Positions 1 through 6,070 of a DNA stretch of 11,878 bases are shown one piece after another. The position numbers and the translations under genes are program-made. The notes below the pieces were generated by a model. It was not told the DNA's origin, did not search any database, and was given only the letters and a program-made list of their open reading frames with translations. The stretch spans positions 1 through 11,878 of the forward strand of contig JAEDMR010000046.1 in NCBI GenBank assembly GCA_016302925.1, read 5' to 3'. Positions within the stretch are counted from its first letter, which is position 1; every line of letters starts with the position of its first letter. Origin of the DNA: Bacillota bacterium (lineage in GTDB: Bacteria; Bacillota; Clostridia; Peptostreptococcales; Anaerovoracaceae).

Positions 1-173
1 ATGGCTTCCGTATCTTCCACAGTCATGAACAGGGGAAAATACGGGCTGGTGAGAAACCCGGCCAGGATATACCCCAGGATCAGAGGTTGTTTGATTTTTC
101 GAAATAATATGGTGATTGCTCCGGCGGTCAGCATCATGACCGCCAGATCGGATATGAATGCTGGTATGTGCAA
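1..173 (-). CDS. Cation:proton antiporter (CPA2/Kef-type), N-terminal fragment cut by the window edge
   Basis: A reading frame runs from a TTG codon at 173-171 off the left edge, giving 57 visible codons. The protein begins HIPAFISDLAVMMLTAGAIT, and residues 25-43 read FRKIKQPLILGYILAGFLT. A short hydrophobic helix followed by basic residues and a P-L-x-x-G-Y-x-x-A-G motif is the usual N-terminus of CPA2 Na+/H+ or K+/H+ antiporters, integral membrane proteins that exchange monovalent cations for protons. The TTG start is supported by AGGAG at 183-179, five bases upstream, and by the lack of a better-placed ATG. The stop of the M20 gene is only 16 bases upstream, so the two are probably co-transcribed. 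Ion specificity and any C-terminal TrkA-N/TrkA-C regulatory domain cannot be judged from this fragment. Confidence 0.72.
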   Translation of the reverse strand, partial: MHIPAFISDLAVMMLTAGAITILFRKIKQPLILGYILAGFLTSPYFPLFMTVEDTEA

Positions 174-189
174 GTTTTCTCCTTTCTGC

Positions 190-1485
190 TTAGACCTGTA
201 TGATTTTTTCGAATTCCCTGCGGATTTCCGTCAGGTGATCCGGATTGGTCAGCAGTTCTGCCGCCGTCATGGCAAAGCCCTTCACGAAAGCGATGGCGTT
301 CTCCAGTGCCTGCTCTGAACCGGCATGGCGTGCGAATTCGATGGTATGCGGTCCGTACTGTCCTTCTCCCTCGTCCCGGCCCATACCGCAGCAAAGCTGG
401 ATCGCCGGGCACTGATAGCTTACATCTCCCAGATCGGAGGAACCGGGAATCACGGTTCTTCCCGGATTCGGGATCGCAACGCCCAGCTTTTCCAGCTGTC
501 TGCATGCCAGGCCGGCCAGGTACAGGTTGCTGCAGGTGTCCTTGAAATCTTCTTCTGCTTTTGAAATCTTTACTGTGGTTCCGGTGCCCAGTGCCGCTGC
601 TTCCGCACAGGCGGTGATTTTTTTCAGCAGCTCTTCCACATAGGCTACCTTTTCTGCCCGGATGTAGAACAGTGCCGAAGTGTAATCCGGAATCACATTC
701 GGTGCCACACCGCCGTTTGTAATGATGCCGTGAATCCTGGCATCCGGCTTTGTCTGCTGCCGCAGGGCGTTCACCAGATTAAAGAAATTGATCACCGCAT
801 CCAGTGCGTTGCAGCCTTCATAAGGCGCCGCCGACGCATGAGCTGTCTTCCCGAAGAACTCAAATGTTCTGCAGTACATGGCCAGGGTATCCATGGAAGT
901 AAAATTCTCGTGCATGGGATGGGCCATCATGACGGCGTCATATTCCTGAAATGCACCTTTTCGTGCCATTTCCACCTTGGCACCTGCCGTCTCCTCCGCC
1001 GGGGTGCCGATCACATGAATCTCCCCGCCCAGCTGGTCCACCAGCTTGCGGATCACCAGTCCCGCACCCACACTGATCATGGCGATCAGGTTATGTCCGC
1101 AGCCGTGCCCCAAATCCGGCAGCGCATCATACTCTGCCAGCATGGCAATCTTCGGGCCGCGGGCTGCACTGCAGGCCTGTTCACCGGTCCTGCTCTGTCC
1201 GTTGGTCGCGCCGCTCTGTCCGCCGGCTCCGCTTCGATACACCGCCTTATATGCAGTCGGGATTCCTTCAAATCCCACCTCAACTTCAAAACCATACTTT
1301 CGCAGCATCTCCGCCTGCCATCCGCAGGCTTTAAACTCCTGATGTCCCAGTTCCGGATTGTCGTGAATATCCAGCGCCAGCTTTTTCAGTTCCGGTGCCA
1401 GTGACTCTGCCGTCTCCTCAATCATCGTTCTGAAATCATCTGCCGCTGTCCCCATATACATATTCCTGTTCTTGCTGTCGCCCAT
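190..1485 (-). CDS. M20-family metallopeptidase/amidohydrolase (PM20D2/AbgB-like)
   Basis: A 431-residue cytosolic zinc hydrolase of the M20 family, which cleaves amide bonds in small N-acyl amino acids or dipeptides. Motifs in order are EYDALPDLGHGCGHN (118-132), GTPAEE (160-165) with the usual catalytic glutamate pair, AHPMH (188-192), a dimerisation domain from about 200 to 310 containing FGKTAHASAAPYEG (211-224), and GPH (378-380) near the C-terminus. The GHGCGHN form points to the PM20D2/AbgB branch. The start at 1485 is chosen because AGGAGG lies eight bases upstream; an in-frame ATG at 1593 has no such site, lies upstream of the likely promoter and adds 36 residues unlike the family. 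Residues 84-109 are a Gly/Ser/Thr/Ala-rich insertion just before the metal-binding motif. The substrate is unknown. The antiporter gene follows after 16 bases. Confidence 0.9.
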   Translation of the reverse strand: MGDSKNRNMYMGTAADDFRTMIEETAESLAPELKKLALDIHDNPELGHQEFKACGWQAEMLRKYGFEVEVGFEGIPTAYKAVYRSGAGGQSGATNGQSRTGEQACSAARGPKIAMLAEYDALPDLGHGCGHNLIAMISVGAGLVIRKLVDQLGGEIHVIGTPAEETAGAKVEMARKGAFQEYDAVMMAHPMHENFTSMDTLAMYCRTFEFFGKTAHASAAPYEGCNALDAVINFFNLVNALRQQTKPDARIHGIITNGGVAPNVIPDYTSALFYIRAEKVAYVEELLKKITACAEAAALGTGTTVKISKAEEDFKDTCSNLYLAGLACRQLEKLGVAIPNPGRTVIPGSSDLGDVSYQCPAIQLCCGMGRDEGEGQYGPHTIEFARHAGSEQALENAIAFVKGFAMTAAELLTNPDHLTEIRREFEKIIQV

Positions 1486-1524
1486 TCTTTCATCCTCCTG
1501 TAAAACTTCTGCTAAGATACTATT

Positions 1525-1554
1525 AGTATACAACTGAATCCCCCGCCCTGCCAA
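1525..1554 (-). promoter_or_regulatory. Sigma-A promoter for the M20-antiporter operon
   Basis: On the minus strand, TTGGCA (1554-1549) and TATACT (1530-1525) are separated by 18 bases. Transcription would begin near 1518, leaving a leader of roughly 30 bases that carries the AGGAGG site of the M20 gene. Its position supports 1485 as the true start. The match is good but not perfect and has not been tested. Confidence 0.5.
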
Positions 1555-1690
1555 GTGCTGAATTTTTTCGGAGCAAAAATTAGCGGAGTTCAAGCACCAG
1601 CGGGACAGTTCGCATCCCTTTACGATGGTTCGTCATGTCAAACACATACTTATTCAGGTAAAATATCGCAAAAGGGTCGTGTCACAGTTT

Positions 1691-1742
1691 AAAAAATGCG
1701 GGATTATCTCTGAAAATTAGAGATTTTTCAGGGAAATTCCGC
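1691..1742 (-). terminator. Orphan long hairpin, terminator-like on the minus strand
   Basis: Arms 1698-1716 and 1725-1742 pair over 18 base pairs (8 plus 10) with a single bulged A at 1706 and an 8-base loop. On the minus strand the stem is followed by A and then six T residues (1696-1691), as in an intrinsic terminator. No minus-strand gene lies directly upstream, so what it would terminate is unclear. It might be a terminator for stray or antisense transcription from the tRNA side, or a structured element with another role. Confidence 0.45.
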
Positions 1743-1851
1743 TTATTTTCTTAAAATCCGGCTGTTATGAAGAAAACAACACATACTTTTTCGCATTTTT
1801 TTGATGAATATGTATGGGTTTGAGGTGAAGCCAGCGAAAGCGAAAAAGGCG

Positions 1852-1887
1852 AATTCAAAACAATTCGTGATAATTCGAAAAAAATTC
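1852..1887 (+). repeat. Helically phased AATTC repeats upstream of the tRNA promoter
   Basis: AATTC occurs at 1852, 1862, 1872 and 1883, a spacing of 10, 10 and 11 bases, about one helical turn. The last copy falls about 60 bases upstream of the predicted tRNA transcription start, where UP elements and intrinsically curved DNA act. Curvature and promoter activation are inferred. Confidence 0.5.
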
Positions 1888-1907
1888 AAAATATCGGTGA
1901 TTTTTAT

Positions 1908-1936
1908 TTGACAAACCGCCATCTATTCGTTATAAT
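1908..1936 (+). promoter_or_regulatory. Perfect-consensus sigma-A promoter for tRNA-Arg
   Basis: TTGACA (1908-1913) and TATAAT (1931-1936) are exact consensus hexamers with the optimal 17-base spacer. The predicted start is near 1943, about 25 bases before the mature tRNA 5' end, typical of a single stable-RNA gene. Confidence 0.9.
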
Positions 1937-1967
1937 AATGTGGTACGAGTTCCTAGAACAAGTATAT

Positions 1968-2044
1968 GCGCTATTAGCTCAATTGGATAGAGTCGCGCAC
2001 TACGAATGCGAAGGTTGGGGGTTCGAGTCCCTCATGGCGCACCA
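1968..2044 (+). tRNA. tRNA-Arg(ACG), CCA encoded
   Basis: A complete 77-base cloverleaf. The acceptor arm GCGCTAT pairs with ATGGCGC (one T-G wobble), the D arm is GCTC/GAGT with GG in the loop, the anticodon loop is CTACGAA with anticodon ACG, and the T arm is GGGGG/CCCTC around TTCGAGT. Discriminator A and CCA follow at 2041-2044. ACG is the tRNA-Arg isoacceptor whose A34 is normally converted to inosine by TadA so that it reads CGU, CGC and CGA. The anticodon stem has a G27-A43 mismatch and position 25 is T rather than the usual C, so the molecule is a slightly divergent copy. It has its own promoter and terminator. Confidence 0.95.
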
Positions 2045-2045
2045 A

Positions 2046-2084
2046 AAAACCGCTGAATTTCAACAAGTTCAGCGGTTTTCTTTT
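2046..2084 (+). terminator. Intrinsic terminator of tRNA-Arg
   Basis: A 12-base-pair stem, 2046-2057 (AAAACCGCTGAA) with 2068-2079, around a 10-base loop. It starts two bases after the CCA end and is followed by T-rich sequence (TTTTCTTTTG). Confidence 0.9.
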
Positions 2085-2132
2085 GTTTATTTTTCTTTTA
2101 ATTTTCCTCTTCCCTTTTGTCCGGTTTTCGTG

Positions 2133-2159
2133 TATAATTCCATTGAGAACGTCTGTTCT
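2133..2159 (+). promoter_or_regulatory. Promoter -10 with LexA (SOS) box for the polymerase-yolD operon
   Basis: A consensus TATAAT lies at 2133-2138, with no good -35 at the expected distance. Just downstream, 2146-2159 reads AGAACGTCTGTTCT, a perfect palindrome containing GAAC-N4-GTTC, the core of the LexA/DinR box of Firmicutes. The box would cover the transcription start near 2145, the expected geometry for repression, with release after DNA damage. Direct binding is inferred from motif and position. Confidence 0.8.
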
Positions 2160-2209
2160 TAATTCTGTCGATTGCAGTAATCATCTTTGAGGAAAGGAGA
2201 GGTGCCGCC

Positions 2210-3751
2210 ATGGCCGATTCGAAAGATGCCGCAGGCAGAACGTATATCGCCATCGATCTGAAGTCATTCTATGCTTCCGTGGAGTGCATGGAGCGAAATC
2301 TGGATCCTATGACCACCCACCTGGTGGTGGCAGATCCCAGCCGGACAGAAAAGACCATCTGTCTTGCTGTCTCCCCTTCTCTGAAGTCGTATGGAATCCC
2401 CGGCAGACCCCGACTGTTTGAAGTGGTGCAGAGAATGCGTGAGGTAAATGCCGAAAGGCTGCTGCATGCTCCGGGCCGCAGGTTTACCGGCTCCTCCTGC
2501 AGCAGTACAGAGCTGGAGGCTGATCCGGGACTATCTGCAGACTATATCACTGCACCGCCCCGGATGGCCCATTATATGAAATGCAGCACCGACATTTACA
2601 ATGTCTATCTGCGATATATCGCACCGGAGGATATTCATGTCTATTCCATCGACGAGGTTTTCATGGATGTGACGGACTATCTGAAAACATACGGAATCCC
2701 TGCCAGGCAGCTGGCCATGAAAATGATTCTGGATGTGCTGAAGTCCACCGGCATCACAGCCACGGCGGGAATCGGCACGAACCTGTATCTCTGTAAGATT
2801 GCCATGGACATCGAGGCGAAACATATCCCCCCGGATGAAAACGGCGTCCGCATCGCGGAGCTTGATGAAATGCGCTACCGCCGCTCCCTCTGGACCCACC
2901 GTCCACTGACAGACTTCTGGCGTGTGGGCCGGGGCTATGCGAAAAAGCTGGAATCCCACGGCATGTACACCATGGGTGATATTGCCCGGTGCTCCATCGG
3001 GAAGCCAACAGACTATCATAATGAAGATCTTCTCTACAAGCTGTTCGGAGTAAACGCGGAACTGCTCATCGATCATGCCTGGGGCTGGGAACCCTGCACC
3101 ATGGCGGACATCAAGTCCTACCGTCCCGATTCAAACAGCATCGGCTCCGGTCAGGTGCTGCAGCACCCGTATACCTTCGAGGCCGCCCGGCTGGTGGTGC
3201 AGGAAATGGCAGATGCCCTGGCACTGGATCTGGTGGATAAGGGACTGATGACCGACCAACTTGTGCTTATGGTAGGCTACGACATCGAAAACCTCTCCGA
3301 TCCGCAGCGTCGGAAGGCGTATCAGGGTGCGGTCACCACAGATCATTACGGGCGCACGGTTCCGAAACATGCACACGGCACCGCAAACCTGGACTGGTAC
3401 ACATCCTCGGGCAAAAAGATTTTGGGAGGTGTCACTGCACTTTATGACAAAATCGTCGATCCCGGGCTTCTGATCCGTCGTCTGAATCTGACAGCCTGCC
3501 GGGTGCTGGCGGCCGCAGACGTGCCCCAAGACACCGGAGAACAGCAGCTGAGCCTGTTTACGGATCTGGCGGAGGAAGAAGAGAAGAAGGCGGCAGAGGA
3601 AGCCGATCTGGAAAAAGAGCGTCAGATGCAGCAGGCCATGCTGGACATTAAGAAAAAATTCGGAAAGAATTCCATTTTAAAGGCCATGAACCTGGAAGAC
3701 GGGGCCACGGCCATAGATAGAAACAATCAGATCGGAGGGCATAAGGCATGA
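2210..3751 (+). CDS. Y-family translesion DNA polymerase (UvrX/UmuC-like)
   Basis: A 513-residue error-prone polymerase predicted to copy damaged DNA during the SOS response. The N-terminal palm carries catalytic D16 in AIDLKSFYASVE (14-25), with Y21 at the steric-gate position. The second catalytic motif is YSIDEVFMDVT (145-155), with D148 and E149. Next come TAGIGTNLYLCKIAMDIEAK (185-204) and the FWRVGRG little-finger boundary (236-242). QLSLF at 446-450 exactly matches the beta-clamp binding consensus. A charged, probably helical segment (451-485) leads to a tail ending DRNNQIGGHKA. It is longer than DinB or UmuC proteins of about 350-425 residues because of this C-terminal extension. AGGAGAGG lies seven bases before the ATG. 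It overlaps yolD by ATGA and is preceded by a LexA box. Confidence 0.92.
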   Translation: MADSKDAAGRTYIAIDLKSFYASVECMERNLDPMTTHLVVADPSRTEKTICLAVSPSLKSYGIPGRPRLFEVVQRMREVNAERLLHAPGRRFTGSSCSSTELEADPGLSADYITAPPRMAHYMKCSTDIYNVYLRYIAPEDIHVYSIDEVFMDVTDYLKTYGIPARQLAMKMILDVLKSTGITATAGIGTNLYLCKIAMDIEAKHIPPDENGVRIAELDEMRYRRSLWTHRPLTDFWRVGRGYAKKLESHGMYTMGDIARCSIGKPTDYHNEDLLYKLFGVNAELLIDHAWGWEPCTMADIKSYRPDSNSIGSGQVLQHPYTFEAARLVVQEMADALALDLVDKGLMTDQLVLMVGYDIENLSDPQRRKAYQGAVTTDHYGRTVPKHAHGTANLDWYTSSGKKILGGVTALYDKIVDPGLLIRRLNLTACRVLAAADVPQDTGEQQLSLFTDLAEEEEKKAAEEADLEKERQMQQAMLDIKKKFGKNSILKAMNLEDGATAIDRNNQIGGHKA

Positions 3752-4170
3752 GCACAGGACCTTACGACGATATCATCGGACTGCCCCATCCCGTTTCCCG
3801 CAAGCATCCACAGATGCCGAGGGAAGACCGGGCTGCCCAGTTTGCACCTTTCGCCGCCCTGACCGGCTATGATGCCGCAGTGAAAGAAACCGCACGGCTG
3901 ACCGGCGAAAAAATTCATCTGAGCGAAGAGGAAAAGACAGTGCTGGATCAGACACTGCAGACCATCCTGCAGCAGCCTGGACCCGGGGCGAAAATTTCTG
4001 TCACCTGGTTCATTCCCGACACGAAAAAAAGCGGCGGTTCTTATCGAACTGCCGCAGGCTTCATAAAGAAAGCGGATACTTTTGAACGCTGCATCATCCT
4101 GCAGGACGGTACACGGATCCCCATGGATGATATTCTGGAGATCCGGATCCAAACCCATGTCACCGACTGA
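3748..4170 (+). CDS. YolD-family protein, SOS polymerase partner
   Basis: A 140-residue protein whose start overlaps the polymerase stop in ATGA, implying translational coupling. The N-terminus has the YolD-like signature YDDIIGLPHPVSRKHPQMP (6-24) followed by MPREDRAAQFAPFAALTGYD (23-42). The remainder is a small globular domain with no membrane segment and ends in a strand-rich region (ISVTWFIP at 83-90, DDILEIRIQ at 127-135). YolD-family genes lie beside UvrX/YqjW-type Y-family polymerases in Bacillus and its phages and have been proposed to act as UmuD-like accessory subunits. No LexA-type protease motif is visible, so self-cleavage as in UmuD is not supported. The function rests on linkage and family resemblance. 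Confidence 0.85.
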   Translation: MSTGPYDDIIGLPHPVSRKHPQMPREDRAAQFAPFAALTGYDAAVKETARLTGEKIHLSEEEKTVLDQTLQTILQQPGPGAKISVTWFIPDTKKSGGSYRTAAGFIKKADTFERCIILQDGTRIPMDDILEIRIQTHVTD

Positions 4171-4188
4171 TGCCGGCTAAATCGGCAT
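4170..4188. other. Palindrome spanning two converging stop codons
   Basis: ATGCCG (4170-4175) and CGGCAT (4183-4188) are perfect inverted repeats around a 7-base loop. They include the last base of the yolD stop and the final codons of the aminopeptidase gene. No T-run follows on either strand, so it is not a typical intrinsic terminator. It might be a weak hairpin end for both converging transcripts. Confidence 0.4.
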
Positions 4189-5937
4189 GGTCTGTTCCGT
4201 CAGCCATTCTGCCGCTTCACCGTCCAGCAGTGGGAGCAGCGTCTCCCGCACCTGCCGGTGGTAGTCATTGAGCCACTGCCTTTCTTCGTCGGTCAGTAAC
4301 TCCGGCAGAATCGCTTCTCGCTCCCATGGGCACCAGGTCAGTGGTTCGAATTCCAGCAGGCCGTCCTCTCCCCTTCTGCACAGGATCTCGTTTTCCAGCC
4401 GTATTCCATACTGGCCTGCCAGATACACGCCCGGCTCGTCACTGGTAATCATGCCGTCCAGAATCAAACTTCCGGCTCCCCGCAGGCTGATGGTGTTCGG
4501 TCCCTCATGGACACTGAGCAAATGGCCGACGCCGTGTCCGGTGCCGTGGTTGTAATCCAGGCCTTTTTCCTGCAGCGGACGTCGGGTCATCTGATCCAGT
4601 TCCAGACCGAAGGTTCCTTCCGGGAAACGAGCCGATGCCAGTGCAATATGGCCCTTCAGAACGCAGGTATAGTTTTCCTTCATTTCACGAGTCAGCGGCC
4701 CCAGGGCAATGGTTCTGGTAATATCCGTGGTACCGTCTTCGTACTGACCACCGGAATCCACCAGCAGAAAGCCTTCTGCCAGGAGCTTTGCATCGGTTTC
4801 CGGCGTCGGAGCATAATGAATGATGGCACCGTTGGGTCCATATCCGGCGATGGTGGTGAAGCTCAGGTCTTTGAAACCTTTCTGCGCCTTTCGGAACTGC
4901 AGCAGCCGGTCCGCTGCTGAGATTTCCGTCAGTCCCGTATCTTCACCGGCAGCACATTGTGAAACTCTGTGTTTAAGCCAGCAGAGGAAGTTTACCATGG
5001 CAGCACCGTCTCTTCGGTGTGCTTCCCTCGTGGCACGAATCTCTGCTTCATTTTTAATGGCTTTCATCATCTCCGCCGGATCGGCTCCGTCTATGACTTT
5101 CACCTGCTGCGGCAGGCACTGCACCATGGCATAACGGGTGCCGCTGCGGCTGAGAAGGAGCCTGCCTTCTTCCAGATACTTCAAATCTTCGAAAATCTGA
5201 AAATACGGGCGCAGCTTCGTGGTTTCCGGCAGTCGGGCTGCAGCCTCGCTTCGGCAGAAGGTTTCGTCCAGCACATAGAGGATTTCCCCTTCCGGTTTCA
5301 TCAGCAGGAACGAAAAGAAAACCGGTGTATTTTCCACATCATTTCCCCGCAGGTTATACAGCCAGGCTATTTCCTCCATCCGGGTGATCAGATGCATGTC
5401 AGCCCCCGCTTCCGTCACAGCCGCTCGCAGTCTTCCAAGCTTTGATACCGCAGTCTCTCCCGTCACAGTCAAAGGGATCTCATAGATCGGCTCTGCAAGG
5501 AGAGGCGGTCGTTCTTTCCAGATTTCGCCTACCAGATCCACGTCCCACTTCAGACGGCAGTTCTGCGCAAACCGATCCGCGGCCTGGCAGTCTACGACCC
5601 GCCCATCGAAACCTATGCAGCTTCCGTCCGGAAGATGGGCGCGCAGATATTCTTCTATGGTCGGCACACCCGGTTCCCGTTCCTTCATCAGCAGGATTCC
5701 GCTTCCGGCAAGCTGGGCTTCGGCCTGGAGGAAATACCGGCCGTCCGTCCACAGACCGGCCCAGTCCTCCATCACCAGCAGAGTTCCCGCCGAGCCTGTA
5801 AAGCCGGACATGAATTTCCGGCAGGTAAAATATTCGTTTACATACTCAGAGCCATGAAAATCCGTGGTCGGTATCAGATATGCGTCAATCTCCGCTTCCT
5901 TCATCCGGCAGCGAAGCGCTTTCAATTGTTCTCTCAT
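4177..5937 (-). CDS. Xaa-Pro aminopeptidase (M24B), three-domain type
   Basis: A 586-residue cytosolic metallo-aminopeptidase that removes an N-terminal residue preceding proline. It has two creatinase-like N-terminal domains (about 1-145 and 150-295) and a C-terminal pita-bread catalytic domain (about 300-545), the arrangement and length of eukaryotic-type cytosolic aminopeptidase P rather than the 440-residue E. coli PepP. The metal ligands are all present with the spacing expected of the family: D394 and D405 in DSGGQYEDGTTDITRT, H468 in HGTGHGVGH, E501 in SDEPGVY, and E515 in GIRLENE. H464 and H477 match the conserved substrate-binding histidines. A GAGGGGG ribosome binding site lies about ten bases before the ATG. 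The gene is monocistronic and converges on yolD with a 6-base gap. Confidence 0.95.
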   Translation of the reverse strand: MREQLKALRCRMKEAEIDAYLIPTTDFHGSEYVNEYFTCRKFMSGFTGSAGTLLVMEDWAGLWTDGRYFLQAEAQLAGSGILLMKEREPGVPTIEEYLRAHLPDGSCIGFDGRVVDCQAADRFAQNCRLKWDVDLVGEIWKERPPLLAEPIYEIPLTVTGETAVSKLGRLRAAVTEAGADMHLITRMEEIAWLYNLRGNDVENTPVFFSFLLMKPEGEILYVLDETFCRSEAAARLPETTKLRPYFQIFEDLKYLEEGRLLLSRSGTRYAMVQCLPQQVKVIDGADPAEMMKAIKNEAEIRATREAHRRDGAAMVNFLCWLKHRVSQCAAGEDTGLTEISAADRLLQFRKAQKGFKDLSFTTIAGYGPNGAIIHYAPTPETDAKLLAEGFLLVDSGGQYEDGTTDITRTIALGPLTREMKENYTCVLKGHIALASARFPEGTFGLELDQMTRRPLQEKGLDYNHGTGHGVGHLLSVHEGPNTISLRGAGSLILDGMITSDEPGVYLAGQYGIRLENEILCRRGEDGLLEFEPLTWCPWEREAILPELLTDEERQWLNDYHRQVRETLLPLLDGEAAEWLTEQTMPI

Positions 5938-5972
5938 AAGATGTTTTCCCCCTCGTTTTCCGTTCTCTCTAT

Positions 5973-6001
5973 ATTATAAACGTTTTTTTCTCCCGCTTCC
6001 A
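5973..6001 (-). promoter_or_regulatory. Probable promoter of the Xaa-Pro aminopeptidase gene
   Basis: A consensus TATAAT lies at 5978-5973 on the minus strand, about 35 bases upstream of the start codon. The -35 region is poor: the best hexamer at a 17-base spacing is TGGAAG (6001-5996). The call rests mainly on the -10 element and the terminator immediately upstream. Confidence 0.45.
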
Positions 6002-6011
6002 GATAGAATCG

Positions 6012-6067
6012 AAAAAACTGCAGCAAGATCCCGCCGGATGATACGTCGGGGCTTGCTGCAGTTTTCT
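6012..6067 (-). terminator. Symmetrical terminator of the pan operon
   Basis: Arms 6014-6027 (AAAACTGCAGCAAG) and 6052-6065 pair over 14 bases, with further CCCG/CGGG pairing inside. On the minus strand the stem ends in six T residues (6017-6012), a few bases after the BASS transporter stop. The plus-strand copy also ends in a T-run (TTTTCTTTTTT), so it could work in both directions. Confidence 0.9.
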
Positions 6068-6070
6068 TTT

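Larger units (their letters stand above)
1594..1907. other. Non-coding stretch between the M20 gene and the tRNA promoter
   Basis: About 310 AT-rich bases with no credible reading frame on either strand. It holds the long hairpin at 1698-1742, a duplicated ACACATACTT (1642-1651 and 1779-1788), and the phased AATTC repeats at 1852-1887. No protein gene or recognised RNA family was seen. Confidence 0.6.

Noticed and set aside
730..1404. 224-codon plus-strand reading frame
   Set aside because: Antisense shadow of the M20 gene: Cys/His/Arg-rich, no ribosome binding site and no family resemblance.
1642..1788. Duplicated ACACATACTT
   Set aside because: Only two 10-base copies in AT-rich DNA 137 bases apart; no sign of an att site, IS end or CRISPR repeat.
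1908..2162. 84-codon frame over the tRNA
   Set aside because: It spans the tRNA promoter, the tRNA and its terminator, so it is not a protein gene.
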